From contig QYQL01000103.1 in the NCBI GenBank assembly GCA_007280915.1, positions 1 to 49,974 on the forward strand: 49,974 nucleotides of DNA, read 5' to 3'. The position numbers and the translations under genes were made by a program. Every line of letters starts with the position of its first letter. Position 1 is the stretch's first letter. Below are positions 33,132-42,569 of this stretch, piece after piece. Source of the stretch: Verrucomicrobiaceae bacterium (lineage in GTDB: Bacteria > Verrucomicrobiota > Verrucomicrobiia > Chthoniobacterales > Terrimicrobiaceae). The notes beneath the pieces are model-generated. The model was not told the origin of the DNA, did not search any database, and worked only from the letters and a program-made list of their open reading frames with translations.

Positions 33132-34862
33132 ATGCCGCACGACATATCACTGATCTCGATGATCGCGGTGGGCTTCGCGCTCGCGTTTGTTCTAGGATAT
33201 GGTGCCAGCCGGCTGGGCCTGCCGCCGCTTGTCGGCTACCTCCTGAGCGGGATCGTCATCGGCCCGCACACGCCCGGATTTGTCGCCGACAGCCACCTAG
33301 CGGGACAGCTTGCCGAAATCGGAGTCATGTTGCTCATGTTTGGCGTCGGTCTCCATTTTTCCGTCTCAGACCTTCTGGCCGTCCGGCGGATCGCAATTCC
33401 GGGGGCGATCGGGCAAATCCTGATTGCCACGGCGATTGGAACCGGGATGGCGATGATGTGGGGATGGAGCTTCGGGGCTGGGCTCATCCTGGGACTCAGC
33501 CTTTCGGTCGCGAGCACGGTTGTCATGCTGAAGGCGCTGGAGGAACGCAATGCCGTCGCTTCCGCAAACGGACGGATTGCCGTGGGATGGCTGATTGTCG
33601 AGGACTTGGCCATGGTGCTGGCGCTGGTGCTCATTCCCGCATTCGCGGGAGCGCTCGGCGGCGGAGCCGTCGGTGATGCGCATGGCGCACCGGACCGCGG
33701 GCTGGTTGTCACGGTCGGGGTGACTTTGCTTGAGGTGGCCGCATTTGTTGCGATTGCGCTTCTGGTCGGGCCGCGGGTGATGCCGTGGCTCCTCCGGCAG
33801 GCAGCCCGTACCGGGTCTCGCGAGCTGTTCACCCTGGCCACTCTCGCCGCGGCCCTCGGGATTGCCTTCGCCTCTGCTGAACTTTTCGGAGTTTCGTTCG
33901 CGCTCGGCGCATTTTTTGCAGGGGTCGTACTGAGTGAATCGGATCTGAGTCACAAGGCGGCATCGAATTCCCTACCTCTGCAGGATGCTTTCGCAGTTCT
34001 GTTTTTTGTTTCGGTCGGCATGTTGTTTGATCCGACGGTCCTGATCCGGGAGCCGGTCCGGGTTCTGGAGGTTGTCGGGCTGATCCTGGTCGGCAAATCA
34101 TTCGTCGCGCTCGGGATCGTGCTGGCGTTGGGATATCCAGTGGCCACGGGACTCGTGGTCTCGGCGGCCCTGGCGCAGATCGGGGAATTTTCCTTCATCC
34201 TCGCCGGACTGGGCATCACCTATCGCCTCCTGCCTCAGGAAGGGTTGAACCTGATTCTGGCGGGAGCACTGATCTCGATCACCCTGAACCCGCTGGCTTT
34301 CGTCGGCGCGGATAGGGCGTGCGCATGGATGCGCTCGCATCCGCGGCGGAAGCGCTGGTTTGATGAACTCGGTGCGAGGAAATTCGCCGTGCTGCAGAAG
34401 GATCTGGATGCCTCGCGCGAGCGCGCAGCCGCGGCGATGGCCGCGCACAAGACGTTCACTCCAGAGGAACTCGTCGAGCGGTTTCCGCTTTTTGCCGCTC
34501 TCACGCCGGAGCAGCGCGAGGTCTTGATCGTTCATTTCGAGCCCCGTTCCGCCCAACCCGGCGAGCGGATCATCCGGGCCGGCGACAAGGCGGATGCGAT
34601 GTATTTCATCTCTGAGGGCGAGGTGGAGATTTGTGTCGCTGCAAAAATGTTCAAACTTGGCGCGGGCGATTTCTTCGGCGAGATGGCACTGATCACTGGC
34701 GAACAACGGTCCGCCGACGTCACTGCGCTCGACTACAGCAGGTTTGCCACTCTGAGCGCCCGCGACTTCCGGCATTTTCTTCACCGGTTCCCGGACATCC
34801 GGGAGCGGATCGGACAGCTCGCCGCCGAGCGGAAAGAGATGAACAGCGCAACCAATCCCTGA
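33132..34862 (+). CDS. Kef-type CPA2 cation/proton antiporter with cyclic-nucleotide-binding domain
   Basis: A 576-residue protein. About twelve membrane helices of the CPA2 family occupy 1-390, with GASRLGLPPLVGYLLSGIVIGP near the N-terminus, MLLMFGVGLHFS, and DLSHKAASNSLPLQDAFAVLFFVSVGML. Instead of the usual RCK/TrkA-N domain, residues about 445-560 form a cNMP-binding fold (GERIIRAGDKADAMYFISEGEVEI, GAGDFFGEMALITGEQRSADVTA). It probably exchanges K+ or Na+ for H+ under control of a ligand. Confidence 0.88.
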   Translation: MPHDISLISMIAVGFALAFVLGYGASRLGLPPLVGYLLSGIVIGPHTPGFVADSHLAGQLAEIGVMLLMFGVGLHFSVSDLLAVRRIAIPGAIGQILIATAIGTGMAMMWGWSFGAGLILGLSLSVASTVVMLKALEERNAVASANGRIAVGWLIVEDLAMVLALVLIPAFAGALGGGAVGDAHGAPDRGLVVTVGVTLLEVAAFVAIALLVGPRVMPWLLRQAARTGSRELFTLATLAAALGIAFASAELFGVSFALGAFFAGVVLSESDLSHKAASNSLPLQDAFAVLFFVSVGMLFDPTVLIREPVRVLEVVGLILVGKSFVALGIVLALGYPVATGLVVSAALAQIGEFSFILAGLGITYRLLPQEGLNLILAGALISITLNPLAFVGADRACAWMRSHPRRKRWFDELGARKFAVLQKDLDASRERAAAAMAAHKTFTPEELVERFPLFAALTPEQREVLIVHFEPRSAQPGERIIRAGDKADAMYFISEGEVEICVAAKMFKLGAGDFFGEMALITGEQRSADVTALDYSRFATLSARDFRHFLHRFPDIRERIGQLAAERKEMNSATNP

Positions 34863-34893
34863 TAGAGAAATTCCACACCAAAACCACACGACC

Positions 34894-35964
34894 ATGCCCA
34901 CACTATTCGACCCTGTTCAAATCGGAGACTGGAACCTTCCGAATCGGATCATCATGTCCCCTCTCACGCGCAGCCGCGCCGGCGCGGAGCGCATTCCTAA
35001 CGCCCTCATGGCGGAATACTACGCCCAACGGGCCTCCGCGGGGTTGATCCTCAGCGAGGCCACGGCCGTCATGCCGAAGGGCGTCGGCTATGCCGATACG
35101 CCGGGCATCTGGTCCGCCGAACAGGTCGAAGGGTGGAAGCTTGTCACCAAGTCGGTCCACGATGCAGGCGGACGCATCCTCCTTCAACTCTGGCATGTCG
35201 GCCGGATTTCCGATCCGATGTTTTTGTATGGCGACCTTCCCGTGGCCCCCAGTGCGATCCGGCCCGAGGGGCACGTGAGCCTGGTGCGTCCGATCAAACC
35301 GTTTGTCACTCCCCGTGCGCTGGAGCGCGAGGAAATTTCCGGTATCATCGAAGCCTTCCGGCGGGGTGCGGAGAATGCGAAGGCGGCGGGATTTGACGGC
35401 GTCGAAATCCACGGGGCAAACGGGTATTTGCTCGACCAGTTTTTGCAGGACAAGACGAATCACCGCACCGACGACTACGGAGGCTCAATCGAAAACCGCG
35501 CTCGCCTGATGCTTGAGGTGACCGATGCCGCAATCTCCGTATGGGGCGCATCGCGGGTGGGTATGCATCTCGCTCCGCGCGGTGATGTTCATGACATGGG
35601 CGACTCGGACCTGGCCGCCACGTTCGGTTATGTTGCGCAGGAACTGGGCGAGAGGGGCTTGGCTTTCATCTGCGCCCGCGAATCGCTCGGACCAAACCGT
35701 CTGGGACCGCAGTTGAAGAAGGCTTTTGGAGGCGCATTTGTCGCGAACGAGGGGTTCACCAAGGAGACCGCCAATCAGGTTCTCAAGGAGGGAGAGGCCG
35801 ATGCCGTTGCATTCGGAGTTCCATTCATCGCGAATCCCGACCTCCCGCGCCGGCTGGCTCTCGATGCCCCGCTCAACGAGCCGCGCCCGCAGACGTTCTA
35901 CGGGTCCGGCCCCGGGGGATACACAGATTACCCGGTGCTGGATGGCTCTCTGAATCGCGCCTGA
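34894..35964 (+). CDS. Old Yellow Enzyme family alkene reductase
   Basis: A 356-residue FMN-dependent TIM barrel. Signatures: PNRIIMSPLTRSRA, LQLWHVGR with His101, the active-site pair in EIHGANGYLLDQFLQD (His173, Asn176, Tyr178) and NRTDDYGGS-like HRTDDYGGS. It resembles NemA and xenobiotic reductases that reduce activated C=C bonds or nitro compounds with NAD(P)H. The physiological substrate is unknown. It lies 31 bp after the antiporter without clear operon signs. Confidence 0.92.
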   Translation: MPTLFDPVQIGDWNLPNRIIMSPLTRSRAGAERIPNALMAEYYAQRASAGLILSEATAVMPKGVGYADTPGIWSAEQVEGWKLVTKSVHDAGGRILLQLWHVGRISDPMFLYGDLPVAPSAIRPEGHVSLVRPIKPFVTPRALEREEISGIIEAFRRGAENAKAAGFDGVEIHGANGYLLDQFLQDKTNHRTDDYGGSIENRARLMLEVTDAAISVWGASRVGMHLAPRGDVHDMGDSDLAATFGYVAQELGERGLAFICARESLGPNRLGPQLKKAFGGAFVANEGFTKETANQVLKEGEADAVAFGVPFIANPDLPRRLALDAPLNEPRPQTFYGSGPGGYTDYPVLDGSLNRA

Positions 35965-36027
35965 TGGCGGTTTCCCGCGATCGGGCGTAGGGCTTGTCGA
36001 ACGGGGATTTCGCGGTAATGTGGCGCG

Positions 36028-37227
36028 ATGGTTTCGGTTGATCCAGCATTGGTTCCGGATGCCTCCGGGCATTTCGGGCCCTACGGGGGGATGTTTGTCC
36101 CGGAGACGTTGATGACGGCGCTGCAGGAGCTGGAGCGGGAATACCGCACGGCTGCGGCGGATCCGGCATTTCAGCTGGAGCTCTCCGGGTTGCTGAGGGA
36201 TTTTTGCGGGCGTCCAACGCCGCTGTATTTCGCGGAGCGGCTCACCGGAAAGCTGGGCGGCGCGCAAATTTTCCTCAAGCGCGAGGACCTGCTCCACACA
36301 GGCGCTCACAAGATCAACAATGCGATCGGCCAGATCCTTCTGGCGCGCCGGATGGGAAAAAGCCGGATCATCGCGGAGACGGGAGCAGGTCAGCACGGGG
36401 TCGCTACGGCCACGGCCGCCGCAAGGTTCGGTTTCGATTGCGTGATCTACATGGGTGCGGTCGACATGGAACGCCAGGCGCTCAATGTCGCGCGTATGAA
36501 ATTTCTCGGCGCCGAAGTTGTCCCGGTGACGGCCGGACAGGCCACGCTAAAAGAAGCGATCAACGAGGCGATGCGCGACTGGGTCACGAATGTCCGGACA
36601 ACACACTACATCCTGGGCAGCGCGCTCGGATCGCATCCGTATCCGATGATCGTTCGGGATTTTCACAAGATCATCGGTGAGGAGACGCGCGAACAAATCA
36701 TCGCGCGCACGGGCCGGCTTCCCGACCATCTCATCGCCTGCGTCGGCGGCGGCAGCAACGCGATCGGATTTTTCCATGCGTTTCTCGCCGACGGATCCGT
36801 CCGCCTCACGGGGGTTGAGGCGGGAGGGGAGGGGATCATCTGCGGCAGGCACGCCGCGAGATTTCAGGGCGGAAAGCTCGGGGTGCTTCAGGGGACGAAG
36901 ACCTGGCTGCTTGCCGACGATGACGGGCAGATCGAGCTCACCCACTCGGTTTCCGCCGGGCTGGATTACGCCGCCATCGGGCCAGAGCATAGCTACTATC
37001 GTGACAACGGACGGATTTCCTACGACTTCGCCACCGATGATGAGGCGCTTGCAGCGTTCCGCACTTTGGCCGAAATCGAGGGAATCATTCCCGCTCTGGA
37101 ATCCGCCCACGCGATAGCGCATGTGATCAAGATCGCTCCTTCGCTTCCGTCGGACCGGATCCTCATCGCCAACCTTTCCGGCCGTGGTGACAAGGACGTC
37201 CACCAGGCCGCGGAAATTCTCCTCTGA
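36028..37227 (+). CDS. trpB: Tryptophan synthase beta subunit
   Basis: A 399-residue TrpB. The PLP lysine is Lys95 in [19 protein letters not shown]; Glu117 of AETGAGQHG is the catalytic glutamate; the phosphate loop GGGSNAIG lies near residue 240. It condenses indole with serine. trpA does not follow; the shc gene begins 5 bases later, so the usual trp operon is broken here. No leader peptide or T-box is visible. Confidence 0.96.
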   Translation: MVSVDPALVPDASGHFGPYGGMFVPETLMTALQELEREYRTAAADPAFQLELSGLLRDFCGRPTPLYFAERLTGKLGGAQIFLKREDLLHTGAHKINNAIGQILLARRMGKSRIIAETGAGQHGVATATAAARFGFDCVIYMGAVDMERQALNVARMKFLGAEVVPVTAGQATLKEAINEAMRDWVTNVRTTHYILGSALGSHPYPMIVRDFHKIIGEETREQIIARTGRLPDHLIACVGGGSNAIGFFHAFLADGSVRLTGVEAGGEGIICGRHAARFQGGKLGVLQGTKTWLLADDDGQIELTHSVSAGLDYAAIGPEHSYYRDNGRISYDFATDDEALAAFRTLAEIEGIIPALESAHAIAHVIKIAPSLPSDRILIANLSGRGDKDVHQAAEILL

Positions 37228-37232
37228 GCATT

Positions 37233-39179
37233 ATGGCGGAAGCCGCAAAAAAGCTGATTCCGTTTGAGGCCGCCGAACTCCCCTGCGGAGATCTGGAGCA
37301 GGCGATCCGGAAATCCCGGGACTTTCTCCTTTCGCTTCAGCAGCCCGACGGGCACTGGGAAGGCGAACTGACCGTCGATGCCACGCTTTGCTGCGACACG
37401 ATCCTCTACATGCACTGGTGCGGGAAGGATGACCCGGACCTGCAGGAAAAATGCGCCGGCCATATCCGCCGCCGTCAGGCCGAGGACGGAGGATGGAATA
37501 TTTTCATCGGGGGGCCATCCGAGATCAACGCCTCTATCAAGGCGTATTTCGCCCTGAAGCTTGCAGGCGATCCGCCGAATGCCCCCTGGATGCGCGAGGC
37601 CCGCGCGAACATCCTCCGACTCGGCGGAATCCCGCAGATGAACACCTATGGGCGGCTTTATCTCGCGTTGCTCGGCCAGTTTCCCTGGGAATATGTGCCG
37701 ACGATCCCGCCGGAAATTTTCCTACTGCCGGACTGGTTTTTCTTCAATGTTTACGAGATGTCGTCGTGGAGCCGGACGATCATCGCGCCGCTCGCCATCC
37801 TCAACCATTTCAAGCCGACCCGGACGCTTCCTTCCCATCTCCATCTCCATGAACTCTACCCGGCCGGGCTCGAGAACACCGACCTCTCGCTCAAAAAAGA
37901 CGAGCGCTTCTGGGCGTGGCGGAACTTTTTTCTGCGCTGCGACGCCGTGCTCAAGCTTTACAACCGATTTCCATTCCATCCGTTGCGAAGCAGGGCGTTG
38001 AGGAAGGCGGAGAAGTGGATGACCGAACGGATGGGGGAGGGCAGTGAGGGCCTCTCCGCCATCTTCCCCGCGATGCTCAACGCGATGATGGCTCTGCGCG
38101 TGCTCGGGTATGCGGAGGACCATCCGCTCATGAAAAAAGCCTGGCGGGATTTCTCCGGGCTGTTTGTCGAGGACGACGGGGATTTTCGGATCCAGCCCTG
38201 CCTCTCGCCGGTATGGGATACCGCGATCACGACGATCGCTCTCGGCGAGTCGGGAGTTGGTCCGCGTCACCCCGCACTGCGGCGGGCCGCGGACTGGCTG
38301 GAGCAGCGGGAAGTCCGCTTCCGCGGGGACTGGTCGGTCCGCATGCCGGATGTCGAACCGAGCGGCTGGGCGTTCGAGCACGACAACAAATTCTATCCCG
38401 ATACCGACGACACGATGATGGTGCTGATGGCGCTGAGCTTCGTGGAGCCCGAGGATGAGTTTTCACGGAAAGCCATCGTCGATCGCGCGCTCAACTGGCT
38501 CATGAAATTCCAGTGCCGCGACGGAGGCTGGGCGGCATTCGACAAGGACGTGACCGCCTCGTGGCTCGAACACGTTCCCTTTGCCGACCACAATGCGATC
38601 CTCGATCCGACATGCAGCGACCTGACCGCCCGTGTCCTGGAATTGCTTGGCAAGATCGGCCACGATCCGCGTGATCCGGCTGTCCTCCGCGCGGTGAACA
38701 TGCTCCGTCGCACCCAGGAAGCCGACGGATCATGGTATGGCCGCTGGGGAGTCAACTACATCTACGGCACATGGCAGGCGCTCCGCGGGCTGGCTGCGAT
38801 CGGGACCAACATGGAAGAAGTTTGGATCCGCCGCGGGCGGGACTGGCTCGAGAGCTGTCAGAACGATGACGGCGGGTGGGGCGAGACCTGCGAAAGCTAC
38901 AACTTCCCCGCCCTCAAGGGGCGCGGCCCGAGCACGGCCAGCCAGACCGCATGGGCATTAATGGGGCTCTGCGCCTGCGGCGACGCGTCCCGGGATTCGA
39001 TTCAAAAAGGAATCGAGTGGCTGGTCCGCGAGCAGAACGAGGATGGTTCCTGGACCGAGGATTACACGACCGGCACCGGATTCCCGTGCGTCTTCTATTT
39101 GAAATACGACATGTATCGGAATCACTTCCCTCTCCTCGCCCTCGCCACCTACAGGCGCATGCTTGGCGGCGCGCGGTGA
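37233..39179 (+). CDS. shc: Squalene-hopene cyclase
   Basis: A 648-residue class II terpene cyclase. The protonating DxDD motif is at 390-393 (YPDTDDTMMVL). QW repeats are visible throughout: FLLSLQQPDGHWEGEL, GRRQAEDGGWNIF-like, WLMKFQCRDGGWAAFD, RTQEADGSWYGRWGVNYIYGTW, SCQNDDGGWGET and REQNEDGSWTE. The product is hopene, precursor of bacterial hopanoids. No hpn genes are adjacent; it directly follows trpB and may share its transcript. Confidence 0.96.
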   Translation: MAEAAKKLIPFEAAELPCGDLEQAIRKSRDFLLSLQQPDGHWEGELTVDATLCCDTILYMHWCGKDDPDLQEKCAGHIRRRQAEDGGWNIFIGGPSEINASIKAYFALKLAGDPPNAPWMREARANILRLGGIPQMNTYGRLYLALLGQFPWEYVPTIPPEIFLLPDWFFFNVYEMSSWSRTIIAPLAILNHFKPTRTLPSHLHLHELYPAGLENTDLSLKKDERFWAWRNFFLRCDAVLKLYNRFPFHPLRSRALRKAEKWMTERMGEGSEGLSAIFPAMLNAMMALRVLGYAEDHPLMKKAWRDFSGLFVEDDGDFRIQPCLSPVWDTAITTIALGESGVGPRHPALRRAADWLEQREVRFRGDWSVRMPDVEPSGWAFEHDNKFYPDTDDTMMVLMALSFVEPEDEFSRKAIVDRALNWLMKFQCRDGGWAAFDKDVTASWLEHVPFADHNAILDPTCSDLTARVLELLGKIGHDPRDPAVLRAVNMLRRTQEADGSWYGRWGVNYIYGTWQALRGLAAIGTNMEEVWIRRGRDWLESCQNDDGGWGETCESYNFPALKGRGPSTASQTAWALMGLCACGDASRDSIQKGIEWLVREQNEDGSWTEDYTTGTGFPCVFYLKYDMYRNHFPLLALATYRRMLGGAR

Positions 39180-39211
39180 AGCTTCGAAGCACACCCCGCT
39201 CCACGACCACT

Positions 39212-40294
39212 TTATCCGCCGAGCAGGATGGTTTTCATTTTTTCGAGGAACGTCTCGCGTGAGAACCGGAGGGAGTGCGTCCGGATGGCGTCACGGTCCC
39301 AGGTGGTTGCCTCGCAGCGCTCGACGGCATCCAGGAGGGCCTCTTCGCTGGATTCGGAATAAAGCACGCCGGTTTTGCCTTCCACGACGGTTTCAAGCAC
39401 ACCTCCCCGTGCCAGGGCCACGACCGGCTTTCCGGCGGCCATCGCCTCCACGGGGGTGATCCCGAAGTCTTCCTCGCCCGGGATGATGAGTCCGCGGCAG
39501 TTTGAAAAATAGGTGTGGATGTCGGCGTCGGATGCGCGGCCGCGGAATTCCACCGTGGGTCCGGCCAGGGCCTGCAGAGTCTCCTGATACGGGCCCTCGC
39601 CAAGAATGACCAGCCGCCGGCCGGTCCGGGAAAACGCGCGGACCGGAAGCTCGATATTTTTGTAGCCGAGAAGCCGGGCGACGACGAGATAGTATCCGTC
39701 GTCCCGGTTGGAAACTTGAAAGCGCGATGTCTCGACCGGCGGGTGGACGACGATGGAATCCAGCCCGTAAAACCGTTTGATACGGTCCTGGACGTTTTTC
39801 GAATTCGCGACGAGGACCTTCATGCTGGCGGCCGCGTTGCGGTCCCATTCGCGGAATTTTGGCAGGATCGCGCGGACCGCGCGGTTGAGCGGGCGCGAGC
39901 CGATTTCGTAATCCAGGTAATTGTCGGTCTGCCAGAGGAAGCGCGTCGTGTTGTGGAGGTAGCAGACCGTGCGGGTGCGCGGGGAGAAGCGGAGGAATTT
40001 CGCGAAGGTGCTGCAGCTGATCCACGCGACATCGGCATCGATCTCGCCGAACGACCGGAACGCGAGCGGGTAGAGGAGCGCGTATTTTTTGAAGTGCGTG
40101 TGATGCTGGATGGCCGGGAGGTGCTGCATCCATGTGCGGCGCACGTCCGCCTCGCGGAACTCCTTCCAGAGGCCCTTGTTGTCAACGGCGCTGGTATAGA
40201 TCGGAGCGGACGGAAATTCGCCATGCATCGTCGCGACGACACGCTCGGCTCCCCCCATCTGAATGAGGTAGTCGTGTGCGAGGACGATATTCAT
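39212..40294 (-). CDS. GT4-type glycosyltransferase 1 (last gene of the cluster)
   Basis: A 360-residue GT-B glycosyltransferase. The N-terminus has MNIVLAHDYLIQMGGAERVV and the sugar-nucleotide site has the EX7E motif at Glu275/Glu283 (GEEDFGITPVEAMAAGKPV). The CYLHNTTRFLWQ region resembles mannosyltransferases of the WbaZ type; specificity is not established. It is the last of six overlapping minus-strand genes, its ATG overlapping the stop of the preceding one (40291). Confidence 0.88.
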   Translation of the reverse strand: MNIVLAHDYLIQMGGAERVVATMHGEFPSAPIYTSAVDNKGLWKEFREADVRRTWMQHLPAIQHHTHFKKYALLYPLAFRSFGEIDADVAWISCSTFAKFLRFSPRTRTVCYLHNTTRFLWQTDNYLDYEIGSRPLNRAVRAILPKFREWDRNAAASMKVLVANSKNVQDRIKRFYGLDSIVVHPPVETSRFQVSNRDDGYYLVVARLLGYKNIELPVRAFSRTGRRLVILGEGPYQETLQALAGPTVEFRGRASDADIHTYFSNCRGLIIPGEEDFGITPVEAMAAGKPVVALARGGVLETVVEGKTGVLYSESSEEALLDAVERCEATTWDRDAIRTHSLRFSRETFLEKMKTILLGG

Positions 40295-41442
40295 CTCGGG
40301 ATCATGAGGTTCAGCGCCCGCCGGGTCTGCTCAATGACGGCGGGCAGCGCATATTGTTTGCGGGCCTCAAGGGATGCAAGCAAACCCTCATCCCGTCCGC
40401 GCGATGGCGAATCCCGCACCTTCCGGAGGAGGGAAGCCAGCTCGCCGGAATTTCCCGGTTCGAAAAGCCACCCAGTCACGCCATCCTGAATGATTTCGGA
40501 AGGTCCTCCGGCTCGGCTTGCTATGACCGGCCGTCCCGACAACATCCCCTCGACAACGACACGGCCGAATGGCTCAGGGGCGACGGAGGTATGGACAATG
40601 ACATCGGCCGCCTGCATGAGTTGCGGAATGTCGTCGCGGTGGCCGAGAAAGAATACGCGTCCCTGCAATGCGGACCCGGAGGCGAGAGCCTTGAGTTCTC
40701 CGGCATAGGCGCGGTCGTCGCCGGTGAACACCGCCTCGCCGACCACCCAAACCACCAACTCTGGAATCATAGCGGCCGCGCGGAGCAGGACATCCTGGCC
40801 TTTCCATCGGGAGATCCTCCCGAAGACAGCGGCCACCGGCGCTTTCCCGATGCCCGTCGATCTCCGGAGGGTGATGAGTTCTTCATCCGGCCGGGGAGAA
40901 AACCTCTCGGGGTCGAACCCGTTCGGGATGACATGCACCGGAGTGCGTCCCCCCGCCGCACGAAATGCGTCTGCGGTCGCACGGGAATTTGCGATGACTC
41001 CGCGGGAGCGATTCGCGGCAAGCACGATCAGCCGCAGGTTCAGGCTGCTGAAATGATCCGGTGTGAGCAGATCGTGAAGATGAAAAACCACGGGTTTTCC
41101 GAAGGCGACCGCGGCGCCGAGCAGGAGCGCCTTGGCCGTGTTCAGATAAAGGATGTCGCAATTCCGGACCTCGTGCCGCAGAGCGGAAAGGAATCCCGCG
41201 AGCTTGGGAGCCATCCTGATATAGTCGAAAGGAGAGGCGGATTTTCCGACGGAAGAAAGACCCGAGGGGATCGGCAGGACGCCGCAGGGGATTCCGCGAG
41301 CGCGCAGCATGTCCTCGAACGGACCGGGGGAAAGGAGCAGAACGCGCGAAGTGCCGCCCATGGATTCGGCCACATCCGCGAGGCAGAGTTCCGCGCCGCC
41401 CGGCTGGCCGCTCTGGTCGATGAAAAGCATGCGGTGTTTCAT
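40291..41442 (-). CDS. GT4-type glycosyltransferase 2
   Basis: A 383-residue GT-B glycosyltransferase. It starts LFIDQSGQPGGAELCL, has NSRATADAFRAAGG and VIPNGFDPERF in the linker, the GRISRWKGQD donor-site loop with Lys214, and EX7E at Glu290/Glu298 (EPFGRVVVEGMLSGRPVI). The sugar is unknown. The 4-base overlaps at both ends place it in a coupled chain with its neighbours. Confidence 0.9.
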   Translation of the reverse strand: MKHRMLFIDQSGQPGGAELCLADVAESMGGTSRVLLLSPGPFEDMLRARGIPCGVLPIPSGLSSVGKSASPFDYIRMAPKLAGFLSALRHEVRNCDILYLNTAKALLLGAAVAFGKPVVFHLHDLLTPDHFSSLNLRLIVLAANRSRGVIANSRATADAFRAAGGRTPVHVIPNGFDPERFSPRPDEELITLRRSTGIGKAPVAAVFGRISRWKGQDVLLRAAAMIPELVVWVVGEAVFTGDDRAYAGELKALASGSALQGRVFFLGHRDDIPQLMQAADVIVHTSVAPEPFGRVVVEGMLSGRPVIASRAGGPSEIIQDGVTGWLFEPGNSGELASLLRKVRDSPSRGRDEGLLASLEARKQYALPAVIEQTRRALNLMIPR

Positions 41443-42569
41443 TTCGCAGCCATCCTGTCGTAGATTTCAGCAATCCGTCCCGCGATCCGGGACGGGGAGA
41501 AATTGATCTCGGCATACTTTCGGCATTCCAAGGATCCGGGCAGGAAGCCAGGGGTTTCGAGAGCCGCCCCGAGTCCGTTTGCGATCGCATCCGGTCCGGG
41601 GTCCGGCAGCACAAGATGTTTGGAGAGGCCGGCGACCGTCTCGGGGAGTCCGCCGACCGGAGTGACAACCACGGGAGTGCCGCAGGCCAGCGACTCCAGT
41701 GCCACAAGCCCGAATCCCTCGAGGCGCTGGGATGGGACGACGGAAAAATCGGCCGCACCATAAAATGAGGGAAGTTCCGCTTCGGGGATGAACCCGCGGA
41801 ATGCGATCCGCTCACCGAGTCCTGTCCGGTCGGCTGCCGCACGGAAGTCAGCGTCCCGCTCACCGCTTCCGCCAATGACCAAATCCACATCGGGAAAACG
41901 TCCTGCGATTTTTGAAAACCCCTCGATGAGCTCGGGAATCCCCATTCGCGACACCAAACGACGGACGCAAAAGACCATTCGCCTCCCGGCCGGTCGTCCC
42001 AGACGTTCCCGGCAGACCTCCACCGATTCGGGCGGCCGGAATTTTTCCAGATCCACCGGGCCGGGAACGACCGAGATCTTTTCCGGGGAAATCCCGAATC
42101 CGCCGGTGAGGATTTCCTGAAATGCTTTCGAGAGGACGATGCAGTGTGCGGCCCGCGAATAGACGCGCTTTTCAATCCATCCTTTTGCAAACACCGTCCA
42201 CGCGCCGGCGCCTTCTGCAGCAGCTTCGCCGGACCAAGGGCCGTGGAAATGCACAACCAGCGGAGTCGCCTTCATGACAGGTGCCAGAAAGCCCGCATAA
42301 AGTGCAAAGTGAGCTGCGGCGACTTTGGGTGTCGGAGACGCCGCGATGCGCTTTCCGAAATTCCGGATTGCGCTCCTCCGTTGCAGCAGCGGGGCCGCTG
42401 AAGGGCCCAGGGAAACGCGGTTTCCGTCCGTGTTTCCGTCAAATGCGGCTGCCGTGAAATACCGCCCATTCTGTTCGAGGCCGCGCAGCAAATCATGGAA
42501 GTAGCGGTCTGCGCCTCCCTGGGCGGGGTCGAAGTGCATGCCGAGCTGCCAGATCTCCGGTGTCTTCAC
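41439..42569 (-). CDS. GT4-type glycosyltransferase 3
   Basis: A 376-residue GT-B glycosyltransferase with FDPAQGGADRYFHDLLRGLE near the N-terminus, VVHFHGPWSGEA, VVPGPVDLEKFRP before the donor domain, VRRLVSRMGI and the EX7E motif at Glu284/Glu292 (RLEGFGLVALESLACGTPV). It is an ATGA-coupled member of the polysaccharide cluster; acceptor and donor are unknown. Confidence 0.9.
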   Translation of the reverse strand: MKTPEIWQLGMHFDPAQGGADRYFHDLLRGLEQNGRYFTAAAFDGNTDGNRVSLGPSAAPLLQRRSAIRNFGKRIAASPTPKVAAAHFALYAGFLAPVMKATPLVVHFHGPWSGEAAAEGAGAWTVFAKGWIEKRVYSRAAHCIVLSKAFQEILTGGFGISPEKISVVPGPVDLEKFRPPESVEVCRERLGRPAGRRMVFCVRRLVSRMGIPELIEGFSKIAGRFPDVDLVIGGSGERDADFRAAADRTGLGERIAFRGFIPEAELPSFYGAADFSVVPSQRLEGFGLVALESLACGTPVVVTPVGGLPETVAGLSKHLVLPDPGPDAIANGLGAALETPGFLPGSLECRKYAEINFSPSRIAGRIAEIYDRMAAK

